Counted from the first letter of the stretch, positions 1 to 14,118 are shown. The stretch: DNA of 64,000 bases from an uncultured Propionivibrio sp. (GCA_937923255.1 CALAIL010000037.1:1-64000); one strand, 5' to 3'. Translations and numbers: made by a program. The notes: generated by a model not told the origin, from the letters alone.

Positions 1-60
1 GAAGGAAAAAGCCGCGCCAACGGGGGCCGAACCGTGAGAGTGTGAGAAATGTGGGTTAGA

Positions 61-113
61 GGTGCATTCCCGCAAACGCCCTATTCACGCGGGGTTCCGA
101 GGGGGTGCCTCGA
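61..113. repeat. REP/BIME-like 40-bp unit
   Basis: A unit of the dispersed intergenic family is visible around 72-103: CGCCCTATTCACGCGGGG followed by TTCCGAGG. The same pattern, a GCCCT-N8-AGGG/CGGG core followed by TTTC-AGAGG, recurs in at least six other gaps of this window. It borders the Correia-like element at 121-232. Bases 1-60 hold nothing I can identify. Confidence 0.6.
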
Positions 114-120
114 AAGCTCA

Positions 121-232
121 ATAGCGGCTCAACTTTACTAAAAGACAAGGCGGTAAGCCGCAGGCAGTATGCTCAGTACGGCAAGGCAAGGCCAGTACAG
201 CAACGCCGTTTTTTGGCAAAGGAAGCCGCTAT
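121..232. mobile_element. Correia-like MITE, copy 1
   Basis: The 112-bp element starts ATAGCGGCTCAACTTTA and ends GGAAGCCGCTAT, so its ends are inverted repeats. The core reads GACAAGGCGGTAAGCCGCAG then CAGTACGGCAAGGCAAGGCC, which matches the order and sequence of the core of the Neisseria Correia/NEMIS element as I remember it. It carries no coding capacity, so it would be non-autonomous. It lies downstream of the minus-strand antiporter gene. Confidence 0.7.
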
Positions 233-254
233 TTCGGAGTGTCGCCCCGCTTCG

Positions 255-1526
255 CTACAGGCACTGAAACGCTAGAATCGCGACGCCAGTCGGCAAGCTC
301 GCTGCCAGAAACAGCGGCAAGGGGCGGACCGTCTGGTTAGGGAAAAAGCGTTTGAGAATCGAAAATCCCGCCGGGTTCGGGGCGTTGGCGATAACGGTCA
401 AGCCGCCGCCCGTCACCGCACCGGCAACGAGCGCATACTTGAATTGCTCACTGACGCCGGGTACCAGCGAGCCAAGGTATGTCAGCGCCGCATTGTCGGT
501 GATGGCCGTCAGTGCCGTGGCAATGTAGTACAGCAAGGTTGGGTTGAGGTCGCTCAGAACGAGTTCCAGCCACCATTGCTGAAAACCACCCAAGGTAATC
601 AGCCCGGCAAGGAAAAAAGCGACAAGTAGCCCTTCCCGGATGTAAAGACGCCCCTGATAGGCTCGGTAAGCCTCGGCAAAGCCGAGAAAGAAAAGGAACA
701 AGCCGAGGAAAATGACCGGATGGTGGGCAAAGATCACGACACCCGCGAGAAACGCCAGGTGCACAATAATGATGGGGAGGGGAATATTGGGTTTCTGGGC
801 ATCATCCGCTTTCATGCTTTTGGCTTTTTCCATCAGTTCATGGCGGAAAATCCAGGTCACGATCGATGCGTTAATTATGACGGCAATGGCGGCTTTCCAG
901 CCAAAATGGGTGAGCATGAACGGCGTATCCCAGCCCCAGGGCGCAGCAACCATCAGTACGGGAGGTGCGGCAAAGTGTGTCAGCGTGCCGCCGATCGAGA
1001 CATTGACGAAGAGGACGCCAATCGTTGCATAGCGCAGGCGTAGGCTCAATTTCTCGGAAAAACAGGTATCGCTGAGCATCAGCGCCGCCAATGTCATGGC
1101 GCCCGGCTCGGTGATAAACGAGCCTGTCATCGGCAGGAAGGAGAGGCAGAGAAAATAGACCGCCAGATTGCTCGGCAGGGGCAATATCTTGGCAATGCCG
1201 TTCAGCCAAGACATTACCGCGTGCAAAATCGGCCGACTGGCAGCAACGACCATGATGGCAAGCACAAATAACGGCTCGGTGAAGCTGCGGCTTTCCATGT
1301 ACTTGATGGCGGATTCTGTCCCGCTATATACGGCCATCGAGGAGATCAGAACAAACGCCCAGAAGCCGAAAACCACTTCCACTTCTCCAAGCAGATGGAA
1401 CAGGCCGGAATGTGTGTGATATCGGTGGGCCAGACGGGTAAAAAAGCTGGCGGAAAACGTATGCAACAGCGCAATGCAGAAAATTACCGCGGCAAAAATG
1501 TCGAACAGTGATGGAGCAGTAACCAT
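255..1526 (-). CDS. putative Na+/H+ antiporter (Na_H_antiport_3-like)
   Basis: This is a 423-residue, strongly hydrophobic inner-membrane protein with about 10-12 predicted membrane segments spread over its whole length. The overall sequence, including a conserved stretch around residues 165-200 (NVSIGGTLTHFAAPPVLMVA), resembles the putative Na+/H+ antiporter family PF07399. It would exchange sodium for protons across the inner membrane, but substrate assignment rests on the family name only. The ATG at 1526 is preceded by GGAG at a good distance. It stands alone; a Correia-like element lies directly downstream. Confidence 0.75.
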   Translation of the reverse strand: MVTAPSLFDIFAAVIFCIALLHTFSASFFTRLAHRYHTHSGLFHLLGEVEVVFGFWAFVLISSMAVYSGTESAIKYMESRSFTEPLFVLAIMVVAASRPILHAVMSWLNGIAKILPLPSNLAVYFLCLSFLPMTGSFITEPGAMTLAALMLSDTCFSEKLSLRLRYATIGVLFVNVSIGGTLTHFAAPPVLMVAAPWGWDTPFMLTHFGWKAAIAVIINASIVTWIFRHELMEKAKSMKADDAQKPNIPLPIIIVHLAFLAGVVIFAHHPVIFLGLFLFFLGFAEAYRAYQGRLYIREGLLVAFFLAGLITLGGFQQWWLELVLSDLNPTLLYYIATALTAITDNAALTYLGSLVPGVSEQFKYALVAGAVTGGGLTVIANAPNPAGFSILKRFFPNQTVRPLPLFLAASLPTGVAILAFQCL

Positions 1527-1847
1527 AATTTCTCCAAATTATATTCATCCATAAAAATCATCCGGCCACATCGGTTCGCCCTGCCGCATACGTCGCGGCA
1601 TGCCGCTTGGCTTATGGTATGCGGGCATCCGTAGATATCGCGCCGCTTTGCCAACCTGATTTCATGGATTGGAATAACTGACCCGATCAACAAAAATGAT
1701 CGGGTTCCCACTTTGATTCTGACGATATTTCTACATCAGTTCAATGTGGGAAATACGTAAGGAGAAGTCTTTTCGTGCAACAGCGCCCAGTCACCGCCAC
1801 ACATTCTGTTTGAGCGTTACGCTGCTTCTGCAAGGCCGAGCAGCAAC
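1527..1847. other. intergenic gap with a hairpin
   Basis: No gene is supported here. The one clear structure is an inverted repeat ACCCGATCA-acaaaaa-TGATCGGGT at about 1681-1705, lacking a U-tract on either strand. On the minus strand it lies between the winged-helix gene and the antiporter gene, so it may separate their transcripts. The antiporter promoter should also be here but I cannot place it. Confidence 0.4.
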
Positions 1848-2108
1848 TTACACCGTTTTATTTTTTGTACTGCCAGGCTTGCGGCCGCGCGCAGGTGCGG
1901 GCAGATCGCAGGATAAACGGTAACTTGTACCTTCTATTTTTTTGCCATTGATAAAGCGCGTCACTTTGCAGCAGATCAGCTCGCCCGATTCGGCAAGCTG
2001 CGCAAACGCCGGTTGCAGGCGCGCCATCGGTACATTCAGCGCCTTGGAAATATCGGCATCGAGTTGCTCACCGTTACTTCTCAGGTACTTCAGAATGTTC
2101 GCATCCAT
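1848..2108 (-). CDS. small winged-helix-like protein
   Basis: An 86-residue protein beginning MDANILKYLRSNGEQLDADI. Residues 1-60 look like a winged-helix DNA-binding domain (short helices, then a turn and beta wing), and the C-terminus is basic (ARGRKPGSTKNKT). This suggests a small DNA-binding regulator, but I do not recognise a named family. The start at 2108 is chosen because AGGGAG sits five bases upstream; the longer in-frame start at 2150 has no ribosome-binding site. Confidence 0.6.
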   Translation of the reverse strand: MDANILKYLRSNGEQLDADISKALNVPMARLQPAFAQLAESGELICCKVTRFINGKKIEGTSYRLSCDLPAPARGRKPGSTKNKTV

Positions 2109-2236
2109 ACGCGCTCCCTGTTCGCAATCGAATTGAATTGGTTTATACATCGTTCGTTGACATCATCATGGATAGGTTCGACGTGCAACGCTTTTGCACG
2201 ATACGTGCCGCTTTCATGCCTGATGCAACGATATGA

Positions 2237-2265
2237 AATAAAAAACCCGGCGAAGCTACCGGGCT
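2237..2265 (-). terminator. rho-independent terminator of the prx-slyD transcript
   Basis: On the minus strand the sequence reads CCCGG-TAGCTTCG-CCGGG followed by TTTTTTATTT. It lies about 105 bases downstream of the slyD stop. Confidence 0.7.
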
Positions 2266-2371
2266 TGTAATAGTGGCGGATTATACAATAATGACGCGGT
2301 TTACGCCGGCAATCTGTCCATTATCAGCATACTTGCAGCATTTCCTTTATTCCCGCCGCGCCGTCTGATAT

Positions 2372-2863
2372 TCAGTCACATTGCCCCCCGTGCTCATGGA
2401 CGTGACCATGAGAAATTTCCTCATCACTGGCCGGACGCACCGCCCTGACTGTACAGGTAAAAATTAGTGCCGTGCCCGCCAACGGGTGGTTGCCGTCGAG
2501 AACGACCCTGTCATCGGCAATTTCGGTCACGCGGTAAATCAGCATATCGTCTTCATTCCCGCGTTCGGGAATACCTTCAAACTGCATGCCGACCTGCAAT
2601 TCCTTGGGAAAACTGCTACGCGGCTCGATCTCGATCAGATCGGCGTCGTATTCACCGAATGCATCATTCGGCTGCATTTTGACGGTCACCGACTCGCCAA
2701 TTTTTTTGCCTTGCAACGCTTCTTCGATCATGGGAAAAATATCGTCATAGCCGCCATGCAGATAAACGATAGGATCTTTTCCGGCATCGACCAGCGTGCC
2801 TTCGGGATCGGTGACGCTGTAATCGAGCGTCACTACGGTATTTTTGATGACCTCTTCATTCAT
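2372..2863 (-). CDS. slyD: FKBP-type peptidyl-prolyl isomerase, SlyD-like
   Basis: A 163-residue cytoplasmic prolyl isomerase and chaperone. It has the SlyD layout: an N-terminal half FKBP domain with VYLHGGYDDIFPMIEEAL, an inserted flap domain starting near NDAFGEYDADLIE (residues about 66-125), then the second FKBP half (GNHPLAGTALIFTC). The short C-terminal tail HGHVHEHGGQCD is rich in histidine, as in the metal-binding tail of SlyD, but far shorter than in E. coli. Its ATG overlaps the TGA of the peroxiredoxin gene by four bases, so the two are translated together. Confidence 0.85.
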   Translation of the reverse strand: MNEEVIKNTVVTLDYSVTDPEGTLVDAGKDPIVYLHGGYDDIFPMIEEALQGKKIGESVTVKMQPNDAFGEYDADLIEIEPRSSFPKELQVGMQFEGIPERGNEDDMLIYRVTEIADDRVVLDGNHPLAGTALIFTCTVRAVRPASDEEISHGHVHEHGGQCD

Positions 2864-3351
2864 AGTTTCAGCTCCTTGAGGCGATGCAGAATATCCGCAA
2901 CATGCCCTTTCGGATTGACGCCATATAGAGCGTCAAGCAATGTGCCCCGCTTATCGATGATGAATGTCGAGCGGACAATCCCAAAACGCTTGGTGCCACC
3001 CGCTGCCTTCTCTGTTTCATTCGCTTCTTTTTCCTGCCAGACACCGTATTGCCGGCACACACGGCCATCAGCGTCAGAAAGCAACGGGACTGATATGCCA
3101 TGCTGGTCGCGGAATTCGGCATGCTTCAGGCAATCGTCGCGGCTGATGCCCAGCGCGATACAGTCATGTTTCTGGAAAGCCTCCTCATGATCTGAAAAAT
3201 CCGTGGCTTCCAGAATACAGCTCGGCGTGCCATCCTTAGAATAGAAAAAAAGTACGACATTATGTTTGCCGCGAAAGTCAGCAAGCCCGACCGGCGCCAT
3301 GTCCGCATCCGGCAGTGTGAATAACGGTGCGGTGTTTCCGGGTTTCAGCAT
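2860..3351 (-). CDS. bcp: thiol peroxidase, Bcp/peroxiredoxin Q type
   Basis: A 163-residue thioredoxin-fold peroxidase that would reduce peroxides in the cytoplasm. The peroxidatic cysteine is Cys45 in DGTPSCILEATDF. In E. coli Bcp a second cysteine lies five residues on; here that position (50) is threonine, so the usual resolving cysteine is missing. Other cysteines at 64, 74 and about 99 could take the role, or the enzyme may work as a 1-Cys type. It is first in a two-gene operon with slyD (ATGA overlap). Confidence 0.8.
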   Translation of the reverse strand: MLKPGNTAPLFTLPDADMAPVGLADFRGKHNVVLFFYSKDGTPSCILEATDFSDHEEAFQKHDCIALGISRDDCLKHAEFRDQHGISVPLLSDADGRVCRQYGVWQEKEANETEKAAGGTKRFGIVRSTFIIDKRGTLLDALYGVNPKGHVADILHRLKELKL

Positions 3352-3584
3352 GCGCTTTCCTTCAGTAAAAGTTGATCGCCGACGGACATTTTATTTCCTG
3401 TGTGCTGTTTATTTCATGCGCCACTTTACGTCGCATGCATCAAAGGCTCCGACGTTTGCTGGCGCGGGCAGGCGCACATTACCAGAAAAAGATATGCGCG
3501 AAGCTACGTGCTACAGAAAAATCCGTTGAAATAAGGCTTTCTGGACAGACGGCATAAACAACCAAAGCCGGCATACGCGCAATG

Positions 3585-3947
3585 CTAGGGCTTTACCTCA
3601 GCAGGCAGCTGACTTGTGCTGCGTTTGACTTGATTTTCTTTTTGACGCGCTTTCGATACGGCGGATGCTGCCGGCCGCTTGTCTGGAATCTGCACGAAAA
3701 CCTCGTCATCCTTGACCATTCCAAGTTCAAAGCGGGCGCGCTCTTCAATGGCATCGTAACCTTGCTTGAGGTCGCGTACTTCCGCATCGAGGCCCGCATT
3801 GCGCAGTTGCAGCTTACGATTAATCTCCTGCTGCGCTCGCAATTGCTGATCGACATCCCAGACGCGCAACCAGCTCCCCTTACCGAACCATAAGGGATAT
3901 TGCAAAAGCGCAACCAGTACCATCAATGCCAGAGAAAGCCAGCGCAC
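3585..3947 (-). CDS. ftsB: cell division protein FtsB
   Basis: A 120-residue bitopic membrane protein of the divisome FtsQBL complex. Residues about 3-21 form the single membrane segment, followed by a leucine-rich coiled coil (about 30-65) and the conserved [16 protein letters not shown] block. The lysine-rich C-terminal tail after residue 90 is a poorly conserved extension. It lies directly downstream of eno on the same strand, the usual place of ftsB in betaproteobacteria. Confidence 0.9.
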   Translation of the reverse strand: MRWLSLALMVLVALLQYPLWFGKGSWLRVWDVDQQLRAQQEINRKLQLRNAGLDAEVRDLKQGYDAIEERARFELGMVKDDEVFVQIPDKRPAASAVSKARQKENQVKRSTSQLPAEVKP

Positions 3948-4007
3948 GATACCCCCGATCAGCCGCGCGCCCGGCTATCGATTTGAGTGATGGAAAATTG
4001 CCGCATG

Positions 4008-5300
<1,293 letters not shown>

Positions 5301-5400
5301 TCATTGGTCAGAATTTTCATTTTCTCTGCCGGAGTTTTTACCAGAACTGCACACTCCCGATCTGCCCAGAACGGGCAAAAATTCCAGTCTTTATCAATGC

Positions 5401-7934
<2,534 letters not shown>

Positions 7935-8040
7935 TCAATCAGAAAAATTAATCCTACGGGATATGCGACTACGGATGATACGCATTCTGCGTAGATTGAT
8001 TATCCGAGATACCCATCTATGCCAAAAAAGCGGCTGTTAA

Positions 8041-8075
8041 CGAAACCGGCCTTGCCAAAGCAAGGCCGGAAAAAA
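8041..8075 (-). terminator. possible terminator after the S4 gene
   Basis: A nine-base-pair stem CCGGCCTTG/CAAGGCCGG with a six-base loop lies 30 bases past the S4 stop. On the minus strand only TTTCGTT follows the stem, so the U-tract is weak. Confidence 0.4.
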
Positions 8076-8103
8076 CAACACGCCGCGTAAGCGGTCTGCC
8101 AGA

Positions 8104-8715
8104 CTACAGGCGATTGGCGTAATACTCGACCACCTGCTTGAGGTCAATCGGAAACGGCGCTTCGTCGGCGGATGGCGTCCGGGCAATGGTTGCCGTGTGC
8201 GCCTGCTCGTCGAAGCTGATCCACTCGGGACGGCGCAGCGCCGGCTCGGCCAGTGTTTCCGTCACCATGGGAATGCGCTGACCGCGTTCGCTCAGTGAAA
8301 TAACATCACCCGGTTTGACACGCGCAGAGGGAATATCGACCCGGCGGCCATTGAGCCGAATATGTCCATGACGAACGAGTTGACGCGCCGCAATACCGGT
8401 CGGCGCAAAACCGGCGCGGAATACGACATTGTCGAGACGACGTTCGGCCAGCTCAATCAGTTTTTCGCCGGTCGGATCTTTCGAGCGTTCTGCTTCAACA
8501 ATCAGACGGCGCAACTGTTTTTCACCCAGGCCATAGTTATAGCGAATCTTCTGCTTTTCCTGGAGTTGCGCGCCGAATTCTGATTTTTTGCGCATCTTGC
8601 CACCATGCTGACCAGGCGGATGCGGACGTTTTTCAATCGATTTGCGCGATAGGCCAGGCAATTCGACGCCTAGGGCGCGCATAACTTTGAGGCGTGGTCC
8701 GGTGTAACGGGACAT
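8104..8715 (-). CDS. rpsD: 30S ribosomal protein S4, cysteine-free form
   Basis: A 203-residue S4: the N-terminal domain has the KRPHPPGQHGG segment, and the S4 RNA-binding domain (about 93-155) has RLDNVVFRAGF and RQLVRHGHIRLNGRRVDIPS. There is no cysteine anywhere, so it is the C-minus type without the N-terminal zinc site. It sits alone, not with rpsM, rpsK and rpoA as in the alpha operon. It may be an extra paralog of an operon-borne S4 elsewhere, or the only copy moved out of its operon. Confidence 0.9.
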   Translation of the reverse strand: MSRYTGPRLKVMRALGVELPGLSRKSIEKRPHPPGQHGGKMRKKSEFGAQLQEKQKIRYNYGLGEKQLRRLIVEAERSKDPTGEKLIELAERRLDNVVFRAGFAPTGIAARQLVRHGHIRLNGRRVDIPSARVKPGDVISLSERGQRIPMVTETLAEPALRRPEWISFDEQAHTATIARTPSADEAPFPIDLKQVVEYYANRL

Positions 8716-9086
8716 AGTCTGAATTTCCTTGTCAAATTAAAAAGGTAAATACAAAACAGTACAGGCAAATTCTCCTGCAGCCGCCAGCCGCACCGGGGAG
8801 GATTCCGGTGCAGCCGAGGTGCCGCCACGACCACGAAGCCCGGCAACACAAGGGAGAAAGTGTGATTGTAACGTCAACCTGAGCACAATGAAAAATGCAA
8901 AAGCGCTTCAGCGTTTGATCAGTGGCGACAAAGCGCAACATCATTGCGGGAAAATCAACGCGAATCAACACGACTGGCGCCTCGCACTCACCCAAACCAC
9001 TGGCAATGAGACAACCCGGGCACAGCGCTTTTTCGGCAGTTTCACTGTATGATTGATCAATCTTCACGCAGATACGCCAATCCCCC
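8716..9086. other. divergent intergenic region
   Basis: This gap separates the minus-strand S4 gene from the plus-strand ankyrin gene and must hold promoters for both. An inverted repeat CACCGG-ggaggatt-CCGGTG at about 8789-8810 would be in the S4 leader; a regulatory role is a guess. No gene is supported: the long minus-strand frame crossing it lacks family resemblance and overlaps the ankyrin gene. Confidence 0.4.
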
Positions 9087-9914
9087 ATGAAAACCGACCG
9101 TCCCGCTTTCGCCTTTGGCCGCCGCTTTGCCGTCGTGCTGCTGATCGCCGTATTGATTGCCGGTCTCGGTTTTTGCAGAAAAACGGAGGATATCGACGCA
9201 ACGGAAATGGTGCTAGCAGGCGAGACACCGCTTGCCAAAGCGGCTGCCCACGGTGATATTAAGGCAATCGGCAAGCTGATTGACGATGGTGCTGAAGTCG
9301 ACACCAAGGATACGCTCGGCAGAACCCCACTGCATATCGCCGCCTTTTACGGTAACAGCCGCACCAGCGCTTTCCTGATTTCCAAGGGCGCCGATGTTAA
9401 CGCCCAGGATCGAATTGGCATGACACCGCTGCACGTTGCCGTCATTTCTGGCGGAATACGTGAAGTGGAAGCGCTGCTCGAAGAAAAGGCCGACATCAAC
9501 CTCAGGACGGCGGCAAATCAAACTGTCCTGCATTTATCCGCCGCGACAGGACAACCCAAGCTTACCCGGCTTTTACTCGATAGGGGCGCTGACCCCAACA
9601 GCGAAGATGGCAAGGGCAAAAACCCACTGTTTTACGCTGTCCAGAACAGTCATCCCCAGACGGCTGCCGTCATTCGTCAGGCGATTTCCGGAGACACAAA
9701 AAAGGCCGTAAAAAGAAAGACCGAAAAAGAGAGGGCCGAAAAAACCGACATGCAGCAAAGCGATACAGCCTCCATGCCGCCCACTACCACTGTTTTGCCG
9801 GAATCCTCCGCTGCATCTCCTGAAAATCCCGTAGATTCCGAGATTCCCGAACCGTCAATTGTTCTGCCTCAACTCCCCGCCCCACCGGCTCTAGCCCCCG
9901 ACACTTCGGAATAA
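9087..9914 (+). CDS. exported ankyrin-repeat protein
   Basis: A 275-residue protein with an N-terminal membrane or signal segment (about 11-27, VVLLIAVLIAGLGFC); the cysteine at its end could be a lipidation site. Residues about 45-195 are four to five ankyrin repeats, with typical copies such as DTLGRTPLHIAAFYGN and DRIGMTPLHVAVISGG. A lysine/glutamate-rich stretch (about 205-225) and a proline-rich tail follow. Ankyrin repeats bind proteins; the partner is not indicated by the context. Confidence 0.75.
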   Translation: MKTDRPAFAFGRRFAVVLLIAVLIAGLGFCRKTEDIDATEMVLAGETPLAKAAAHGDIKAIGKLIDDGAEVDTKDTLGRTPLHIAAFYGNSRTSAFLISKGADVNAQDRIGMTPLHVAVISGGIREVEALLEEKADINLRTAANQTVLHLSAATGQPKLTRLLLDRGADPNSEDGKGKNPLFYAVQNSHPQTAAVIRQAISGDTKKAVKRKTEKERAEKTDMQQSDTASMPPTTTVLPESSAASPENPVDSEIPEPSIVLPQLPAPPALAPDTSE

Positions 9915-10550
9915 ATTGAACGCACGATACATTGACCCCCAGTGGCATCCGTCTCGACCTACGAAGCCAGTGCCTGTCTGCACCACACGATGATTAAGCC
10001 CTGATGTCCGACATCGCCAAGATCGGGAAGCCTCTTGATCCCTCTTCTTTTTCATCTTCCACACCGGCCTCATTCCCGGCCATGGGTAACCCTGGTAACA
10101 CGCGGAAATCACTACCGCCAAGCAACGGATAAATATGCCTGCGTGCCTTGGCCAGGCTGATCTTTATCGCACGCTGGCTGGCACGTCCTGCGCTTTAAGA
10201 AATGCCCCTCGGCATTTTGTCAGTGTGCTGCCCATCACTGCTGGGCCGTGTTTCATCACCTGGTTCTGCACCTGTCCGGCTTCGGTACTCGGCTCATCCC
10301 CCGTCGATCATGTTCGGCAACATAAATCCTCCGCGGCCGATACTCACCTTTGGTGATGCCATGATTAAACCGATGGCGGTCATTCCCGTCATCGTCACGC
10401 CCATACGATTTGTGCTTTTGCCGTGGTCGTGGCCACGTCCGGCAATGACGCTGCCTTCATTCGCCTTCCACTAACGCTGGTTCTGCATCCGCAATAAAAC
10501 CGGCGCAAGACGACATGGCCTGGCGTGATGCCCAATCAGCCCCACAAAGT
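9915..10550. other. gap with probably decayed coding sequence
   Basis: No intact gene is supported over 636 bases. Several overlapping short frames on both strands (for example 10202-10474 plus and 9891-10121 minus) have no initiation signals and no family resemblance. On the minus strand about 10310-10470 encodes an uninterrupted stretch containing GRGHDHGKSTNRMGVTM and ending in TGA, which could be the tail of a lost gene, but I cannot name it. Confidence 0.35.
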
Positions 10551-11306
10551 TCAGAAGAACCCCACCCCACCGTTAATCTGCACAATCTCGCCGGTGACGA
10601 AGGCCGAGCGCGCCGAGCTGAGAAACAGCACGCTTTGCGCCACATCGTCAGGCGCGCCTTCACAGCCCAACGGCGTAGCCTCGACAACTGCCTGACGCCC
10701 TTGCGGGGTATTGAAGCGCTCGTGAAAACGCGTGGCAATCAGCCCGGGGGCGACGCCGTTGACGCGGATACCGAGCGGCCCACCCTCTTTCGCCAATGCA
10801 CGGGTATAAGCCACGATGGCGCCTTTTGCCGCCGCATAGGCGGCCGCACCCGGCCCCGCACCGTTGAAAGCAGCCAGTGACGCCATCGTCACGATAGCGC
10901 CTTGGCGACGCCGCGCCATGCGCTGAAATGCCGCTCGCGCCGTCAGAAAAGTACTCGTCAGATTGACATCAATGACTTCGCGCCAGAAATCAAGAGTCAT
11001 CTCTGTCGTCGGGCAACGTCCGATGATGCCGCCTGCGTTGGCAAATACCGCATCGAGCGCACCCAGTTCGCCTTCGGCCTGCTCGAACACTTTTTCCACC
11101 TCACTTTCCCGTGTTAGATCGGCCTGAATAGCCAGCGCCCGGCCGCCTGCGGCCTGAATGTCGCGCACCACGCTGGCAGCCTCCTCCGCGCTGGTAATGT
11201 ATGTCAGCGCCACCGCCGCCCCTTCTTTTGCATAGGCCAGCGCTGCCGCCTTGCCAATACCCGATCCGCCGCCCGTAACCAGAACCGTTTTCGATGCAAA
11301 TTCCAT
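10551..11306 (-). CDS. SDR family oxidoreductase (FabG-like)
   Basis: A 251-residue NAD(P)-dependent short-chain dehydrogenase. The Rossmann motif TGGGSGIGKA is at residues about 11-20, the NAG motif (FANAGG) near 85, the catalytic serine in MASLAAF and the YAAAKGAI tyrosine/lysine pair near 155. The end VTGEIVQINGGVGFF is typical of classical SDRs. The substrate cannot be told from sequence. The start at 11306 is favoured over 11330 because AGGAGG lies five bases before it. Confidence 0.85.
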   Translation of the reverse strand: MEFASKTVLVTGGGSGIGKAAALAYAKEGAAVALTYITSAEEAASVVRDIQAAGGRALAIQADLTRESEVEKVFEQAEGELGALDAVFANAGGIIGRCPTTEMTLDFWREVIDVNLTSTFLTARAAFQRMARRRQGAIVTMASLAAFNGAGPGAAAYAAAKGAIVAYTRALAKEGGPLGIRVNGVAPGLIATRFHERFNTPQGRQAVVEATPLGCEGAPDDVAQSVLFLSSARSAFVTGEIVQINGGVGFF

Positions 11307-11419
11307 AGTTGCCTCCTCCTGTGTGTTCATGTTTTCACATGCTCACGCTTTGCCAGAAAGCGCTTTACTTTCCAGCGTAGTGTCAAACCCATCAATAGGC
11401 GGCCGCGGATTGGTATCTG

Positions 11420-12061
11420 CTAACGGCTGCCGGAAAACAGCCCCAACTCCCGCAAGCGATCGGTCATTTCTGCCGCCATACGCGCGTAACCCTGGGCATT
11501 GGGGTGAATCGGGTCGGCACGCAACTCCGCCCGGCCAAGCACGCCGGAAAAAACATCGGCAATGACGGGAATTTCTTCCTCTTTGCTCAATGCCTGATAA
11601 ATCGGCGAATCCGCCGGTTTTCCTACGGCGCTCATCAGGGAAAATGCCGGTACGGCAACCAGAACAACCGTAGCGCCCTGCTGGCGAATTTCGCGCAGCA
11701 TCTGCCGAATGTCTTTCTTGACCGATTCATCTGGCCGGCGACGCAAAAAGTCATTACCGCCGATTTCCACGATCACCAGATCGGGGCGATGTTCGGCCAG
11801 CAACGCCGGCAGGCGGTTTTTACCGGCTTCTGCCGTATCGCCCGGAACGCCGGCGTTGATCACGCGCCAACCGGTTCGTGCGGCGATCAGCGACGGCCAG
11901 TCTTCGCCAGGCGCGGCGCCGGTGCCAAACGTGACGCTATCGCCAAAGGCAAGCACCGTTTTGCCGGGGGCGATCGCGGCCAGTTTGACGGATTTTCCAC
12001 ACGCGGCCAGTAATGTGGAAGCGGCAATGAGGCCGAGCGCACGTCGTCGGGTCACATTCAT
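11420..12061 (-). CDS. SGNH-family esterase/lipase, lipoprotein (TesA-like)
   Basis: A 213-residue GDSL/SGNH hydrolase. The N-terminus is a lipoprotein signal ending LIAASTLLAACGK, so it should be anchored in the envelope. Block I is FGDSVTFG (nucleophile serine), block III is GGNDF, and block V DPIHPNAQG carries the catalytic Asp-His pair. It would hydrolyse esters or thioesters in the periplasm, like arylesterase/TesA. The start at 12061 has GGAGGA upstream; the in-frame ATG 30 bases earlier has none. Confidence 0.88.
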   Translation of the reverse strand: MNVTRRRALGLIAASTLLAACGKSVKLAAIAPGKTVLAFGDSVTFGTGAAPGEDWPSLIAARTGWRVINAGVPGDTAEAGKNRLPALLAEHRPDLVIVEIGGNDFLRRRPDESVKKDIRQMLREIRQQGATVVLVAVPAFSLMSAVGKPADSPIYQALSKEEEIPVIADVFSGVLGRAELRADPIHPNAQGYARMAAEMTDRLRELGLFSGSR

Positions 12062-12100
12062 CGGATTTCCTCCTTTCCCGTTCTTCAGCAAGGCATGCCT

Positions 12101-12529
12101 TCAGAATGCAAATACATGCTTGATGCGCAGCGTTTTTTTATCTTTGATCAGGGTAAGCAGCCGGTCGATGTTGGGATGCTTGCCGGGATGCGCGCGGGCG
12201 TCCGCAGCATGTTCTGCAAACAAATCCAGCCCTTTGCGCGCGGCTTCCGGCGTAATCGCGCCATATGTCTGCGCCAGGTGGTTGTAGATTGCCAGCGCCC
12301 CTTGGCTGCCGGGTTTATTTTCGACACGCGCCACGGCATCGCCTTCGGCGTCGAACAGATCAATGGCTGCCAAATGCGAAATGCCCGGCAGTTTTTTGAG
12401 ATTGGCTGCAAAACTGGCAGCCGATGCGGCCGCCGCTTCGTCGTCCATCTTTTCGCCGACCGCCGACGCAGGCAAATCGGGCGATTCCGGCGATATCGGC
12501 GTTTCTGACGACTTTGGTATTTCAGACAT
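12101..12529 (-). CDS. DUF2322 family protein
   Basis: A 142-residue protein. The C-terminal 100 residues match DUF2322 as I know it, with LPGISHLAAIDLFDAEGDAV, the ENKPGSQG motif and the HPGKHPNIDRLL segment. Residues 1-40 are a low-complexity serine/proline/acidic extension. The family has no assigned function. The start at 12529 has GGAGGAA seven bases upstream, which is better than the TTG at 12547 that overlaps the purB stop. It follows purB closely and is probably cotranscribed with it. Confidence 0.75.
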   Translation of the reverse strand: MSEIPKSSETPISPESPDLPASAVGEKMDDEAAAASAASFAANLKKLPGISHLAAIDLFDAEGDAVARVENKPGSQGALAIYNHLAQTYGAITPEAARKGLDLFAEHAADARAHPGKHPNIDRLLTLIKDKKTLRIKHVFAF

Positions 12530-12543
12530 GCGCGCTTCCTCCG

Positions 12544-14118
<1,575 letters not shown>

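Noticed and set aside
2360..2369. GCCGTCTGAT, near the Neisseria DNA uptake sequence GCCGTCTGAA
   Set aside because: It is a single site with a mismatch; the window lacks the many copies expected in a Neisseria genome.
8732..9307. 191-codon minus-strand frame before the S4 gene
   Set aside because: It overlaps the ankyrin gene's start on the other strand and has low-complexity, unrelated sequence.
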